From: Pseudomonadota bacterium
GTDB taxonomy: Bacteria; Pseudomonadota; Gammaproteobacteria; Steroidobacterales; Steroidobacteraceae
Direction of reading: 5' to 3'
NCBI GenBank assembly: GCA_947449495.1
Contig: CANFSB010000002.1
Span: 62,001 to 126,000 of the forward strand
Length of the DNA: 64,000 nucleotides
Each line of letters starts with the position of its first letter. The first letter of the stretch is position 1. A program made the translations under genes and the position numbers. This document shows positions 56,664-64,000 of this stretch, one piece after another. The notes under the pieces are model-generated. The model searched no databases and was not told where the DNA came from. It saw nothing but the letters and a program-made list of their open reading frames with translations.

Positions 56664-57461
56664 TCAGGCCGCCGCAGGCAATCCAAAAAAGCGCCGCGCG
56701 TTGGCAGTGGTGACCGCTGCCAGTTCAACCACATCTTCGCCACGCGCGTGGGCGATCACGCGTGCTACTTCCGGCAAGAACGCCGGCTCGTTGCGACGAC
56801 CGGCAGGCTTGGGCCGAAGGCTGCGTGGCAGTAGATAGGGTGCGTCCGTCTCAATCATCAAGCGATCGGCAGGGATGTGGCGCACCAACTCCTGCAGGTG
56901 CAGGCCGCGACGTTCATCGCATATCCAACCGGTAATGCCAATGTGCAAACCCAGCGCCAGACAGTCATCGAGCTCAGCGCGTTGGCCGGTAAAGCAATGC
57001 GCTATGCCACCCGCCAATGAACCGATGTGCTCGCGCAGCACCGCCATGAAGTCGGCATGGGCATCGCGCTGATGGAGAAACACTGGCAGCCGGTGTTGGG
57101 ATGCCACTGACAACTGCGCGGCAAACGCGTGGCACTGTGCCTGGTGCGGCGCGAAGTTGCGAAAGTAGTCCAGACCACATTCACCGATAGCCACAGCACC
57201 AGGCTGCAGCGCCAGGGCTTGCAGGCTGGATAGCGCCTCGGTTGTCAGTTGCTCTGCATGGTGCGGATGCACACCAACAGTGGCAAACAGTTGCTGTGGA
57301 TAGCGTGCGTGTAACGCCAGTGCGGCGGCGCTAGCTTCAACTGAAGTGCCGGTAACAACTTGTTGCACCACACCGGCTGTACCGGCGCGCTGCAGCACCG
57401 CATCGAAATCTGCGACAAAGCTTTCGTGCGTAAGGTTCGAACCGATGTCGATCAACTCCAT
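56664..57461 (-). CDS. tatD: TatD family metal-dependent 3'-5' exonuclease
   Basis: The 265-residue protein follows E. coli TatD closely: IDIGSNLTHESF in place of the HxH of YcfH/YjjV relatives, VGVHPHHAEQL, AIGECGLDYFRNF (Glu ligand), VFLHQRDAHADF (His), IAHCFTGQRAEL (His), GITGWICDERRG and MIETDAPYLLPR (Asp). TatD degrades DNA and RNA from 3' ends and aids repair of oxidative damage. The gene follows the threonine aldolase with a 10-base overlap and faces the NERD gene 12 bases away. Confidence 0.93.
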   Translation of the reverse strand: MELIDIGSNLTHESFVADFDAVLQRAGTAGVVQQVVTGTSVEASAAALALHARYPQQLFATVGVHPHHAEQLTTEALSSLQALALQPGAVAIGECGLDYFRNFAPHQAQCHAFAAQLSVASQHRLPVFLHQRDAHADFMAVLREHIGSLAGGIAHCFTGQRAELDDCLALGLHIGITGWICDERRGLHLQELVRHIPADRLMIETDAPYLLPRSLRPKPAGRRNEPAFLPEVARVIAHARGEDVVELAAVTTANARRFFGLPAAA

Positions 57462-58468
57462 GCGCTAAGCGCCTTGCACAGTGTCTCTACATCACTTTCA
57501 GGTTGATTCCACGAGACCACCAATCTGATGCTCGACTCTGCCTCAGTGCCCCATGGATAAAACTCGAAGCCCAGATCGCGCAACTGTTGCTGGCGCCCGG
57601 CATCGAGCCGAAGAAACGCCATGTTGGCCTGTACTGGCCAGCGCAGTGAAGACCCAGCCGCTACACCAATACGCTGCGCCAGTTGGTTGGCACGCGCTGC
57701 GTTGTCCATGAACCAACTGCCTTGCAGGCAGGTAATCAACTGCGCTGACAAATAGCGCAGCTTGGAAAATAAGTGTGCGGCACGCTTGCGCCGCAATTCG
57801 AATTGCGCCGCCAGTTGAGCGTTGAAGAACACCACTGCCTCGGCGCCCATTGCGCCATTTTTGGTGGCGCCAAACGACAGCACATCTACGCCCGCTCGCC
57901 ATGTGATATCGGCAGGATGGCAGTGCAGTGATGCCACGGCGTTGGCAAATCGCGCTCCATCCATATGCAGATGCAGGCGCTGTGCGCGGGCAATGTCGCC
58001 CAGCGCTGCCACTTGATCCGGCGCGTAGACCGTTCCACATTCCGTCGCTTGCGTCAGGGTGATGGCTGCCGGTTGGACGCTGTGCACCGCGCGCGGGTGA
58101 TCGGCCACGATGCGCGCTAACTGCGCCGCATCGATGCGTCCTGCCTCAGTGGCCACCGGCACCAGTCGCGCGCCGGCAGATTGCAGCTCGCAGGCACCAC
58201 ATTCATCGCGCAGTACATGCGCCTCCTCACTGCAAAACACCGCACCCCAGGGTGGACTCAGGCAGGCCAACGACAGCGCATTGGCCGCCGTGCCCGTAGC
58301 CACAGCCCATGCCCGTACGGGTGTACCAAACCAGTCACTGAAAGCGATGTCGAGACCCTTGGACCAGTCATCGTCGCCATAGGAGCCCGTTGCGGCCGTG
58401 TTGGCCTGAGCCAAGGCAGCCATGATTTCGGGGGTGGCAGGGGCGGTGTTGTCGCTGAGGAACTTCAT
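57452..58468 (-). CDS. ltaE: Low-specificity L-threonine aldolase (beta-eliminating lyase family)
   Basis: This PLP enzyme splits threonine or allo-threonine into glycine and acetaldehyde. In 338 residues: FLSDNTAPATPEIMAAL at the N-terminus, SYGDDDWSKGLD, the PLP Asp in HLHMDGARFANAVASL and the PLP lysine in SFGATKNGAMGAEAVVFF. Position next to thrABC on the opposite strand may be incidental. It diverges from the metallopeptidase gene over 62 bases. Confidence 0.92.
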   Translation of the reverse strand: MKFLSDNTAPATPEIMAALAQANTAATGSYGDDDWSKGLDIAFSDWFGTPVRAWAVATGTAANALSLACLSPPWGAVFCSEEAHVLRDECGACELQSAGARLVPVATEAGRIDAAQLARIVADHPRAVHSVQPAAITLTQATECGTVYAPDQVAALGDIARAQRLHLHMDGARFANAVASLHCHPADITWRAGVDVLSFGATKNGAMGAEAVVFFNAQLAAQFELRRKRAAHLFSKLRYLSAQLITCLQGSWFMDNAARANQLAQRIGVAAGSSLRWPVQANMAFLRLDAGRQQQLRDLGFEFYPWGTEAESSIRLVVSWNQPESDVETLCKALSAWS

Positions 58469-58530
58469 ATGGCCATGCTAGGCAAAATTCGCGCAGTTTG
58501 GCAGCTGGATCGCACTGCTATGATCCGCCC

Positions 58531-59301
58531 ATGGAGTTGTTCTCACGCCGCAAGCGCCTTCCCTTGCCGGTTCCCGCCGCCTTGCAGGGATCAGACGACG
58601 TAATCATTCGCGAGAGTGTGCGTGCCCGGCGCTTGCTGCTGCGGGTGCACGAGAGCGCGCAGGTGGAAATCGTGGTGCCGCGAGGGACACCACTGCCGCT
58701 GGTCGATGCCTTTGTCTGCAGCCACCTAGACTGGATTGCACAGCGGGTCGCACGCGCGCGCTCAGTGGCCCGGCCCGCCGAAGCCTTTCCGCCGCTGCGC
58801 ATTGAGTTGGCCAGTCTGGGCGAGCAGTGGGACGTGGTCGCCAAGCCTGACGAGGGCGGTTGGCGATTGCGCGAGTCCGGTGAAGGCCAGTTGCAGTTGC
58901 GTGGCAGTGGTACCGATGCCGCCTGCCGTGCGGCGTTACGCCGTTGGCTGGTGCTGCGCGGCCAGCAGGTGTTGGTGCCCTGGCTTGAAGAGCTTGCCCA
59001 AGAGCATGGCTTTCGCCACGGCGCGGTCAGTCTTCGCTTGCAGCGTACTCGCTGGGGCAGTTGTTCCAGTCGCGGTGCGATCAGTCTGAATCTGGCATTG
59101 CTGTTCCAGCCACCTCCTGTGTTGCGCTATGTGCTGCTGCATGAATTGGCCCACACACGCCATCACGACCATTCGCGCGCCTTCTGGGCGTTGGTTGCCA
59201 GCTGCGAGCCAGATTACCGCCGCCTGGATGTGCAGCTGCGCACTCAAGGGTGGCGCAATGTTCCCGATTGGTTGCGCCCGGGGCGCGGAGTTCGTGCATG
59301 A
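58531..59301 (+). CDS. YgjP-like zinc metallopeptidase domain protein
   Basis: The 256-residue protein is of the YgjP/DUF45 (WLM-like M48) group: zinc motif YVLLHELAHTRHHDHSRAFW near residue 215, preceded by RTRWGSCSSRGAISLNL, the two hallmark stretches of the family. The N-terminal half contains a LVDAFVCSHLDWIAQRV segment that is also typical. No membrane helix. The substrate of this family is unknown. The ATG at 58531 is preferred; kynA starts in its stop (ATGA). Confidence 0.88.
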   Translation: MELFSRRKRLPLPVPAALQGSDDVIIRESVRARRLLLRVHESAQVEIVVPRGTPLPLVDAFVCSHLDWIAQRVARARSVARPAEAFPPLRIELASLGEQWDVVAKPDEGGWRLRESGEGQLQLRGSGTDAACRAALRRWLVLRGQQVLVPWLEELAQEHGFRHGAVSLRLQRTRWGSCSSRGAISLNLALLFQPPPVLRYVLLHELAHTRHHDHSRAFWALVASCEPDYRRLDVQLRTQGWRNVPDWLRPGRGVRA

Positions 59302-60179
59302 GTCAGTTGCCCCCCGAACAGCCTGCGCCGCTAAATCTGCCCGGCGTGGCGCGCATTGATCTGAGCGACGAACCGGTCCATTGGGACTTGGGGGGTTCCC
59401 GCTCTTATGGTCAATACCTTGGGCTGGACAAGCTATTGGCCGCACAGCAGCCCGCGTCGGTCGAACACGACGAGATGCTGTTCATCATCGTGCATCAAAC
59501 CTCCGAACTATGGATGCGCTTGTTCCTGCACGAACTCGATGCGGTGCTGCAGCATGTGCGGCGCGACGAATTATTGCCCTCATTCCGGCTGCTGCGGCGC
59601 ATCACTGCCGTGCAGATACAAATGCGCAACATCTGGGATGTGCTGGCCACCATGTCGCCGGCAGACTACTCCGCATTTCGCAATGCGCTGGGTCGCTCGT
59701 CCGGATTTCAATCCTGGCAGTACCGGTTGATGGAATTTCGGCTGGGCAACAAGAATGCGGACATGATCCGCGTGCATCAACGTGACCCTGAGGTTCATAC
59801 CACCCTGAGCCGTGCGTTGCAGGCGCCGAGTCTGTACGACGAAGTGTTGCGATTGCTCAGTCGTCGCGGCTATGGCATCCCGTCAGAGCTACTGGATCGC
59901 GATTTTGCCGAGCCCTATGCGGCCAATAAAACAGTGGCCGGTGCCTGGCTTGCGATTTATCACAATGCGGCTAAGGACTTTGAGCTCTATGAACTGGCCG
60001 AGCGCATGGTCGATCTGGATCATCAGTTTCAGCTGTGGCGCTTTCATCACATGAAGACCGTCGAGCGCATCATTGGTCACAAGCCTGGCACGGGCGGCAC
60101 GGGCGGCGTGTCTTATCTGACCAAGGCGCTGGAGCTCAGGCTGTTCCCTGAGTTGTGGCAGGTGCGGACCGCGCTTTAG
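59298..60179 (+). CDS. kynA: Tryptophan 2,3-dioxygenase
   Basis: This haem enzyme opens the indole ring to N-formylkynurenine. In 293 residues: SYGQYLGLDKLLAAQQP, DEMLFIIVHQTSELWM (distal His), SGFQSWQYRLMEF, and RFHHMKTVERIIGHKPGTG with the proximal haem His and the GTGGT loop. kynB and kynU are not adjacent. The gene overlaps the metallopeptidase by 4 bases, and its 3' end overlaps the convergent msrQ by 44 bases, the longest overlap here. Confidence 0.95.
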   Translation: MSQLPPEQPAPLNLPGVARIDLSDEPVHWDLGGSRSYGQYLGLDKLLAAQQPASVEHDEMLFIIVHQTSELWMRLFLHELDAVLQHVRRDELLPSFRLLRRITAVQIQMRNIWDVLATMSPADYSAFRNALGRSSGFQSWQYRLMEFRLGNKNADMIRVHQRDPEVHTTLSRALQAPSLYDEVLRLLSRRGYGIPSELLDRDFAEPYAANKTVAGAWLAIYHNAAKDFELYELAERMVDLDHQFQLWRFHHMKTVERIIGHKPGTGGTGGVSYLTKALELRLFPELWQVRTAL

Positions 60180-60777
60180 CTGCACGCGGCCGCTTCCACA
60201 CACGCCAGCCCAACAACACGGTGACGATCACTGCATAGGCAATCGGTTCCCGCAGATCTTTTTTGACCTGCCACCAGAAATGCCACACAGCCAGCACAGC
60301 GATTACATAGGTAAGTCGATGAAGCTGGGTCCAGCGGCGCTTGAGCCAGCGCTGCGCGGCCGTGGTGGAGGTCAGTGCCAGCGGCAGCATCAGCATGGCC
60401 GCAGACAAGCCCACCAGCAGATAAGGACGTTTGACCACTTCTGAGAGGATCATCTGCAGGTCCATGCCCTGGTCAAAGACCACCCAACTGCTCAGATGCA
60501 GCAGGGCATAAAAGAACGCAAACAATCCCAACATGCGCCGAAGCCGCAGTAAGTCTGAGTGCCCGGTGAGTTGTCGCAGTGGGGTGATAGCCAGTGTGGC
60601 CACCAGCATACGCAGCGCCATGGTGCCGTTCTCGTGCACCAGACTGCGCACCGGATCCATACCCAACGAAACACCGGCTACACCTAGTGCGCCCGCTGCC
60701 AGCCATAGGGCTGGCGAGATGAACACTGCAAACACCGCCGGCTTGATCAGCCAGCGGTAGGCCTGCGCCGCAGTCAG
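60136..60777 (-). CDS. msrQ: Haem-binding subunit MsrQ of the periplasmic methionine sulfoxide reductase
   Basis: MsrQ (YedZ) is a haem b membrane protein that passes quinol electrons to MsrP. Six membrane segments are predicted, with [21 protein letters not shown] and [18 protein letters not shown] holding haem His residues. The first canonical start (GTG 60735) would remove [17 protein letters not shown], which aligns with the LTAKQVTWLK start of E. coli MsrQ. The only start that keeps it is a CTG at 60777 in a CTGA overlap with the msrP stop, giving 213 residues. I annotate that start as likely. The gene overlaps kynA by 44 bases. Confidence 0.9.
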   Translation of the reverse strand: MTAAQAYRWLIKPAVFAVFISPALWLAAGALGVAGVSLGMDPVRSLVHENGTMALRMLVATLAITPLRQLTGHSDLLRLRRMLGLFAFFYALLHLSSWVVFDQGMDLQMILSEVVKRPYLLVGLSAAMLMLPLALTSTTAAQRWLKRRWTQLHRLTYVIAVLAVWHFWWQVKKDLREPIAYAVIVTVLLGWRVWKRPRAAKARSAPATTQGTA

Positions 60778-61727
60778 AAGTTGCGCCTCAGGTCCATGCC
60801 CTTGTAGAGATCTGCCACCTGATCAGCGTAACCGTTAAAGGGCAGAGTGGCCTGACGTCGCGCCAGCAACGAGCCGCCGATGCGCCGCTCGGTAGCCTGG
60901 CTCCAGCGCGGATGATCCACAGCCGGATTGACGTTGGCATAGAAGCCATATTCATTGGGTGCAGCATGCGACCAACTGGTGCGCGGCTGCTGTTCGACAA
61001 AGCTGATGCGCACGATCGACTTGATGCCCTTGAAGCCATACTTCCAGGGCACTACCAAGCGCAGCGGTGCACCGCACTGATTGGGCAGCGCCTTGCCATA
61101 CACACCCACTGCCAGCAGCGTCAGCGGATTCATGGCTTCATCAATGCGCAGGCCTTCGACATAGGGCCAGTCGAGCACGCGCTCGCGCTGCCCTGGCATC
61201 TGCTTGGGGTCGTTGAGGGTGGTAAAGGCCACATACTTGGCCTTGGAAGTGGGCTTGTGGCGCTTGAGCAGTTCTGCCAACGGGAAGCCCACCCAAGGGA
61301 TCACCATCGACCATGCTTCTACGCAGCGCATCCGGTAGACACGTTCTTCCAAGGTCTGCGGAGCCAGCAAGTCTTCGAGGGCAAAGCTGCCTTTCACTTC
61401 GCATTCACCATCGACCGTGACATTCCACGGCAGGGGCTTGAAGTTGCGAGAGTTGGCAGCCGGGTCTGACTTGTCGGTGCCAAACTCATAAAAGTTGTTG
61501 TATCCGGAGATCTCTTCAAAGCTGTTGGGGGTCTCTGTTACGGACAGGCGCGCATTGCGCGCAGCCTTGTAACGCTCTGCAGGGATGTCGCCCAGTGCCG
61601 TCAACGGTGTTGCAGCACCCAGCGCGGCGCCAGCCAAACCCATGGCCAATACGGCGCGGCGATCGTGAAACAGCGCTTCCGAGGTGATCTCTGAGGGCAG
61701 AATGATCGATGCAGATTTGTGGGCCAT
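60774..61727 (-). CDS. msrP: Protein-methionine-sulfoxide reductase catalytic subunit MsrP
   Basis: MsrP (YedY) is a periplasmic molybdopterin enzyme that repairs oxidised methionine in envelope proteins. The 317-residue protein has a twin-arginine signal ([20 protein letters not shown]), the molybdenum-binding Cys in [17 protein letters not shown], and [20 protein letters not shown], typical of the sulfite-oxidase fold. It needs folding with cofactor before Tat export. msrQ follows, as in most genomes. Confidence 0.96.
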   Translation of the reverse strand: MAHKSASIILPSEITSEALFHDRRAVLAMGLAGAALGAATPLTALGDIPAERYKAARNARLSVTETPNSFEEISGYNNFYEFGTDKSDPAANSRNFKPLPWNVTVDGECEVKGSFALEDLLAPQTLEERVYRMRCVEAWSMVIPWVGFPLAELLKRHKPTSKAKYVAFTTLNDPKQMPGQRERVLDWPYVEGLRIDEAMNPLTLLAVGVYGKALPNQCGAPLRLVVPWKYGFKGIKSIVRISFVEQQPRTSWSHAAPNEYGFYANVNPAVDHPRWSQATERRIGGSLLARRQATLPFNGYADQVADLYKGMDLRRNF

Positions 61728-61771
61728 GCGATGCCTCCGTGACTAGGCGTCCAGCTTACACCGCGCCAGCG

Positions 61772-62431
61772 TCAGTTCCAGTGCACCACGCGCAGTCCCT
61801 CGCGTATCAGCGCTTGCGCAAGCGCTGGAGAGGCATTCACATAAACCGCTGCATCACAGGCTCGCAGATGCAGCAGGTCGGGCAGGCTGTTGCCGTAGCC
61901 GGTGACGTGGCAACTAGGATATTGGGCACGCAGCGCCTGCAGGACGAGCAGCTTTTCATAGCCGCGACGATTGGCAGTGGTCAGTGCACCGTGGAGGCGT
62001 TCGGCGTTCCAGCGCACACCGGTGCAAAGCACTTGGTCAAAACCCAGCGCTGCGCCCAGTGCCGGCACGAACAGGTCCGGGCTGGCTGACAGCAGTACCA
62101 GTGTGTCTGCCTGAGCCCGGTGTGCTTGGATTGCTGTCAGTGCCTCGGCGAACAGTCTTGCCGGCACCACTTGGCGAACGTAGGCCGCCGTATACGCATC
62201 AACTTGCTGTCGCTGCAGACCACCCAGCAGCACACGGATCACTGCGGATTTGAGTCCGCCGTGATCAATGCGTTTGAACAAAAAGGCTGCCAGTGGCCAC
62301 AACAGCAGCGGCGCTCGAAGCAAGCGCCAGGGCTGCTTGCGCAGCAGCCCCAGCACCCAAGGCCCGAACGTATCGCGCCGCGCGATCGTGCCATCGAGAT
62401 CGAACAGCGCGATGCGCGGCGCAGGGCTCAG
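61772..62431 (-). CDS. HAD-IB family phosphatase with a probable CTG start
   Basis: The 219-residue product, if read from CTG 62431, has motif I LFDLDGTIARRD, motif II LLSASPDLF, motif III Lys in RRGYEKLLVLQ and motif IV GYGNSLPDLL, in SerB-like (HAD-IB) order with a helical cap. Motif IV has Asn where Asp is usual (GYGDS). The first canonical start, GTG 62356, would cut off the nucleophile Asp, and a stop codon at 62438-62440 bounds the frame. The CTG overlaps the acnA stop as CTGA. The substrate may be a phospholipid-like or amino-acid phosphate; not determined. Confidence 0.78.
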   Translation of the reverse strand: MSPAPRIALFDLDGTIARRDTFGPWVLGLLRKQPWRLLRAPLLLWPLAAFLFKRIDHGGLKSAVIRVLLGGLQRQQVDAYTAAYVRQVVPARLFAEALTAIQAHRAQADTLVLLSASPDLFVPALGAALGFDQVLCTGVRWNAERLHGALTTANRRGYEKLLVLQALRAQYPSCHVTGYGNSLPDLLHLRACDAAVYVNASPALAQALIREGLRVVHWN

Positions 62432-64000
62432 GCCGCGTTACCCGCAACAACCAGCTGCCGCAGCACGTACTGCAGGATGCCGCCGTGACGGAAGTACTCA
62501 CGCTCTTTGGGCGTGTCGATACGCACACGCGCCACAAAGCTGCTTTCACTGCCATCGGCAGCGGTTGCTTTGACGGTGACGCTGCGCCCATCGCCGGCAT
62601 CCAGACCGATGATGGCAAAGGTCTCTGTGCCGGTGAGGCCCAGCGACAGTGCCGTCTGGCCCTCGGCAAACTGCAGCGGCAACACGCCCATACCGATGAG
62701 GTTGGAGCGGTGGATGCGCTCGTAGCTCTCGGCAATAACGGCCTTGACGCCCAGCAGCATCGTGCCCTTGGCAGCCCAGTCGCGCGATGAACCCGTGCCG
62801 TATTCCTTGCCGGCCAGGATGATGAGCGGCGTGCCCTCAGCCTTGTAGCGCATGGCAGCATCGAAGATCGACAACTGCTCACCCGATGGGATGTGCAACG
62901 TGATGCCACCCTCGGTGCCCGGCAGCAGCAGGTTGCGCAGACGGATGTTGGCAAAGGTGCCGCGCATCATCACTTCATGGTTACCACGTCGTGCACCGTA
63001 CTGATTGAAGTCGGCAGGCTGCACGCCTTGCTCCATCAGATAGCGCGCCGCCGGGCTGCTCTTGGCAATGTTGCCGGCCGGTGAGATGTGATCGGTGGTG
63101 ACCGAGTCACCCAGCAGCGCCAGTGCACGCGCACCGGTGATCTGCGACTTGATAGCAGGCTCCATGGTCATGCCATCGAAGTAGGGCGGATTCTTGACGT
63201 ATGTCGACTTGTCATCCCACGAATAGATCTTGCCCGCCGGTACCTTGATGGCTTGCCAGCGCTCGTCACCATCAAACACACCCGCATAGCTCTTGCGGAA
63301 CATGGCCGAGGTGATGAACTGGCCGACGAAATCAGCGATCTCTTTAGGAGTAGGCCAGATGTCCTTAAGGAACACCGGCTGACCATTGCTGCCTAGGCCC
63401 AGCGGCTCGGTATTGAGATCCAGATCCAGCGTACCTGCCAAGGCATAAGCCACCACCAGCGGCGGTGAGGCCAGGTAGTTCTGCTTGATCTCAGGGTGCA
63501 CGCGACCGTCAAAGTTACGGTTGCCCGACAACACCGAACAGCCGATGACATCGCCGGCCTTAACGGCTGCCGAGATCTCGGGCTTGAGCGGGCCGGAGTT
63601 GCCGATGCAAGTGGTGCAGCCATAGCCGACCACGTCAAAGCCGATACCGGCCAGTTCATCGAGCAGACCTGCAGCCTGCAGGTAATCGGTGACCACGCGC
63701 GAACCCGGGGCCAGACTGGTCTTGACCCAAGGCTTGCTGGCAAGTCCCGCGCGGCGCGCATTGCGTGCCACCAAGCCGGCGGCCATCAGCACATAGGGGT
63801 TAGAGGTGTTGGTGCAGCTGGTGATGGCAGCGATCAGTACAGCGCCGTCCTTAACGTCGAAGGCGGTGCCATCGACCACCGCCGCACCGACACCGGTGGC
63901 AGCAGGGTTCTTGCTGGCACGCTCAGCGGACTGCTTGGCATAGTGCTTGGAAAAGGTGCTCTTGGCCACGCGCAACGGCACACGATCTTGCGGACGGCTA
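62428..64000 (-). CDS. acnA: Aconitate hydratase AcnA, C-terminal 520 residues
   Basis: The frame is open at the right edge; the visible part begins SRPQDRVPL. AcnA isomerises citrate and isocitrate with a 4Fe-4S cluster. The three cluster cysteines are present: one in AITSCTNTSNPYVLM and two in GYGCTTCIGNSGPL. Domain 4 shows KEYGTGSSRDWAAKG and ERIHRSNLIGMGVLPLQF. The form is AcnA/IRP1-like rather than AcnB. About 370 N-terminal residues lie outside the window. Its stop overlaps the HAD phosphatase start. Confidence 0.95.
   Translation of the reverse strand, partial: SRPQDRVPLRVAKSTFSKHYAKQSAERASKNPAATGVGAAVVDGTAFDVKDGAVLIAAITSCTNTSNPYVLMAAGLVARNARRAGLASKPWVKTSLAPGSRVVTDYLQAAGLLDELAGIGFDVVGYGCTTCIGNSGPLKPEISAAVKAGDVIGCSVLSGNRNFDGRVHPEIKQNYLASPPLVVAYALAGTLDLDLNTEPLGLGSNGQPVFLKDIWPTPKEIADFVGQFITSAMFRKSYAGVFDGDERWQAIKVPAGKIYSWDDKSTYVKNPPYFDGMTMEPAIKSQITGARALALLGDSVTTDHISPAGNIAKSSPAARYLMEQGVQPADFNQYGARRGNHEVMMRGTFANIRLRNLLLPGTEGGITLHIPSGEQLSIFDAAMRYKAEGTPLIILAGKEYGTGSSRDWAAKGTMLLGVKAVIAESYERIHRSNLIGMGVLPLQFAEGQTALSLGLTGTETFAIIGLDAGDGRSVTVKATAADGSESSFVARVRIDTPKEREYFRHGGILQYVLRQLVVAGNAA

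Overview
The window is chromosomal DNA of a high-G+C gram-negative bacterium, most likely a gammaproteobacterium on the Xanthomonadales/Nevskiales/Steroidobacterales side. The reasons are the ruvCAB-ybgC-tolQRAB-pal-cpoB-queE-queC-tRNA-Lys block, a fused cysNC, a thrA-thrB-thrC operon led by a bifunctional aspartokinase/homoserine dehydrogenase, a RelA-type ppGpp synthetase, and msrPQ with acnA. This placement is inferred from gene order and protein families, not from a search. No rRNA, CRISPR array, IS element, integrase or prophage gene was seen. Coding density is very high: the longest non-coding stretch is about 200 bases (7270-7472), so no gene-free stretch exceeds 300 bases.

Layout. 1-3.7 kb: the end of a type I secretion adaptor (HlyD/LapC type), a MotA/TolQ/ExbB-like membrane protein and a LapD-like degenerate GGDEF-EAL receptor, probably one end of a c-di-GMP-controlled giant-adhesin locus. 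3.6-7.3 kb (minus): cysD-cysNC-cysQ, sulfate activation. 7.5-13 kb: sucA-sucB-lpd, the 2-oxoglutarate dehydrogenase complex. 13-15 kb (minus): relA. 15.2-23.9 kb: Holliday-junction processing (ruvCAB), Tol-Pal envelope system, queuosine precursor genes, then tRNA-Lys(TTT), a small acidic protein and a TauE/SafE permease.

25-38.5 kb: an accessory catabolic island for lignin-type aromatics by protocatechuate 4,5-cleavage: ligA, ligB, ligC, ligJ, ligK and a LigW-like 5-carboxyvanillate decarboxylase, with two aldehyde dehydrogenases, an aldo/keto reductase, an unrecognised secreted protein, a YegD-like Hsp70 and an MFS transporter. The lactonase step (ligI), tautomerase (ligU) and O-demethylase (ligM) are not in the window. 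A perfect 15-base palindrome overlaps the likely -10 of ligA.

38.5-50.6 kb: uppP and a subtilase with a GlyGly-CTERM-like tail (minus), then a compact, divergent Tad/Flp pilus operon (five class III leader-like proteins, cpaB, cpaC, cpaF, tadB, tadC, a DUF192 protein) without cpaE, a prepilin peptidase or tadD. 50.6-64 kb: a MobA/MocA-like nucleotidyltransferase, thrABC with a NERD protein, tatD, a threonine aldolase, a YgjP-like metallopeptidase, kynA, msrPQ, a HAD phosphatase and the C-terminal part of acnA.

Cross-cutting signals: most operon junctions are 1- or 4-base overlaps; six of nine convergent pairs overlap at their 3' ends; and two genes (msrQ and the HAD phosphatase) appear to start at CTG codons inside CTGA overlaps, because the first canonical start would remove conserved N-terminal sequence.
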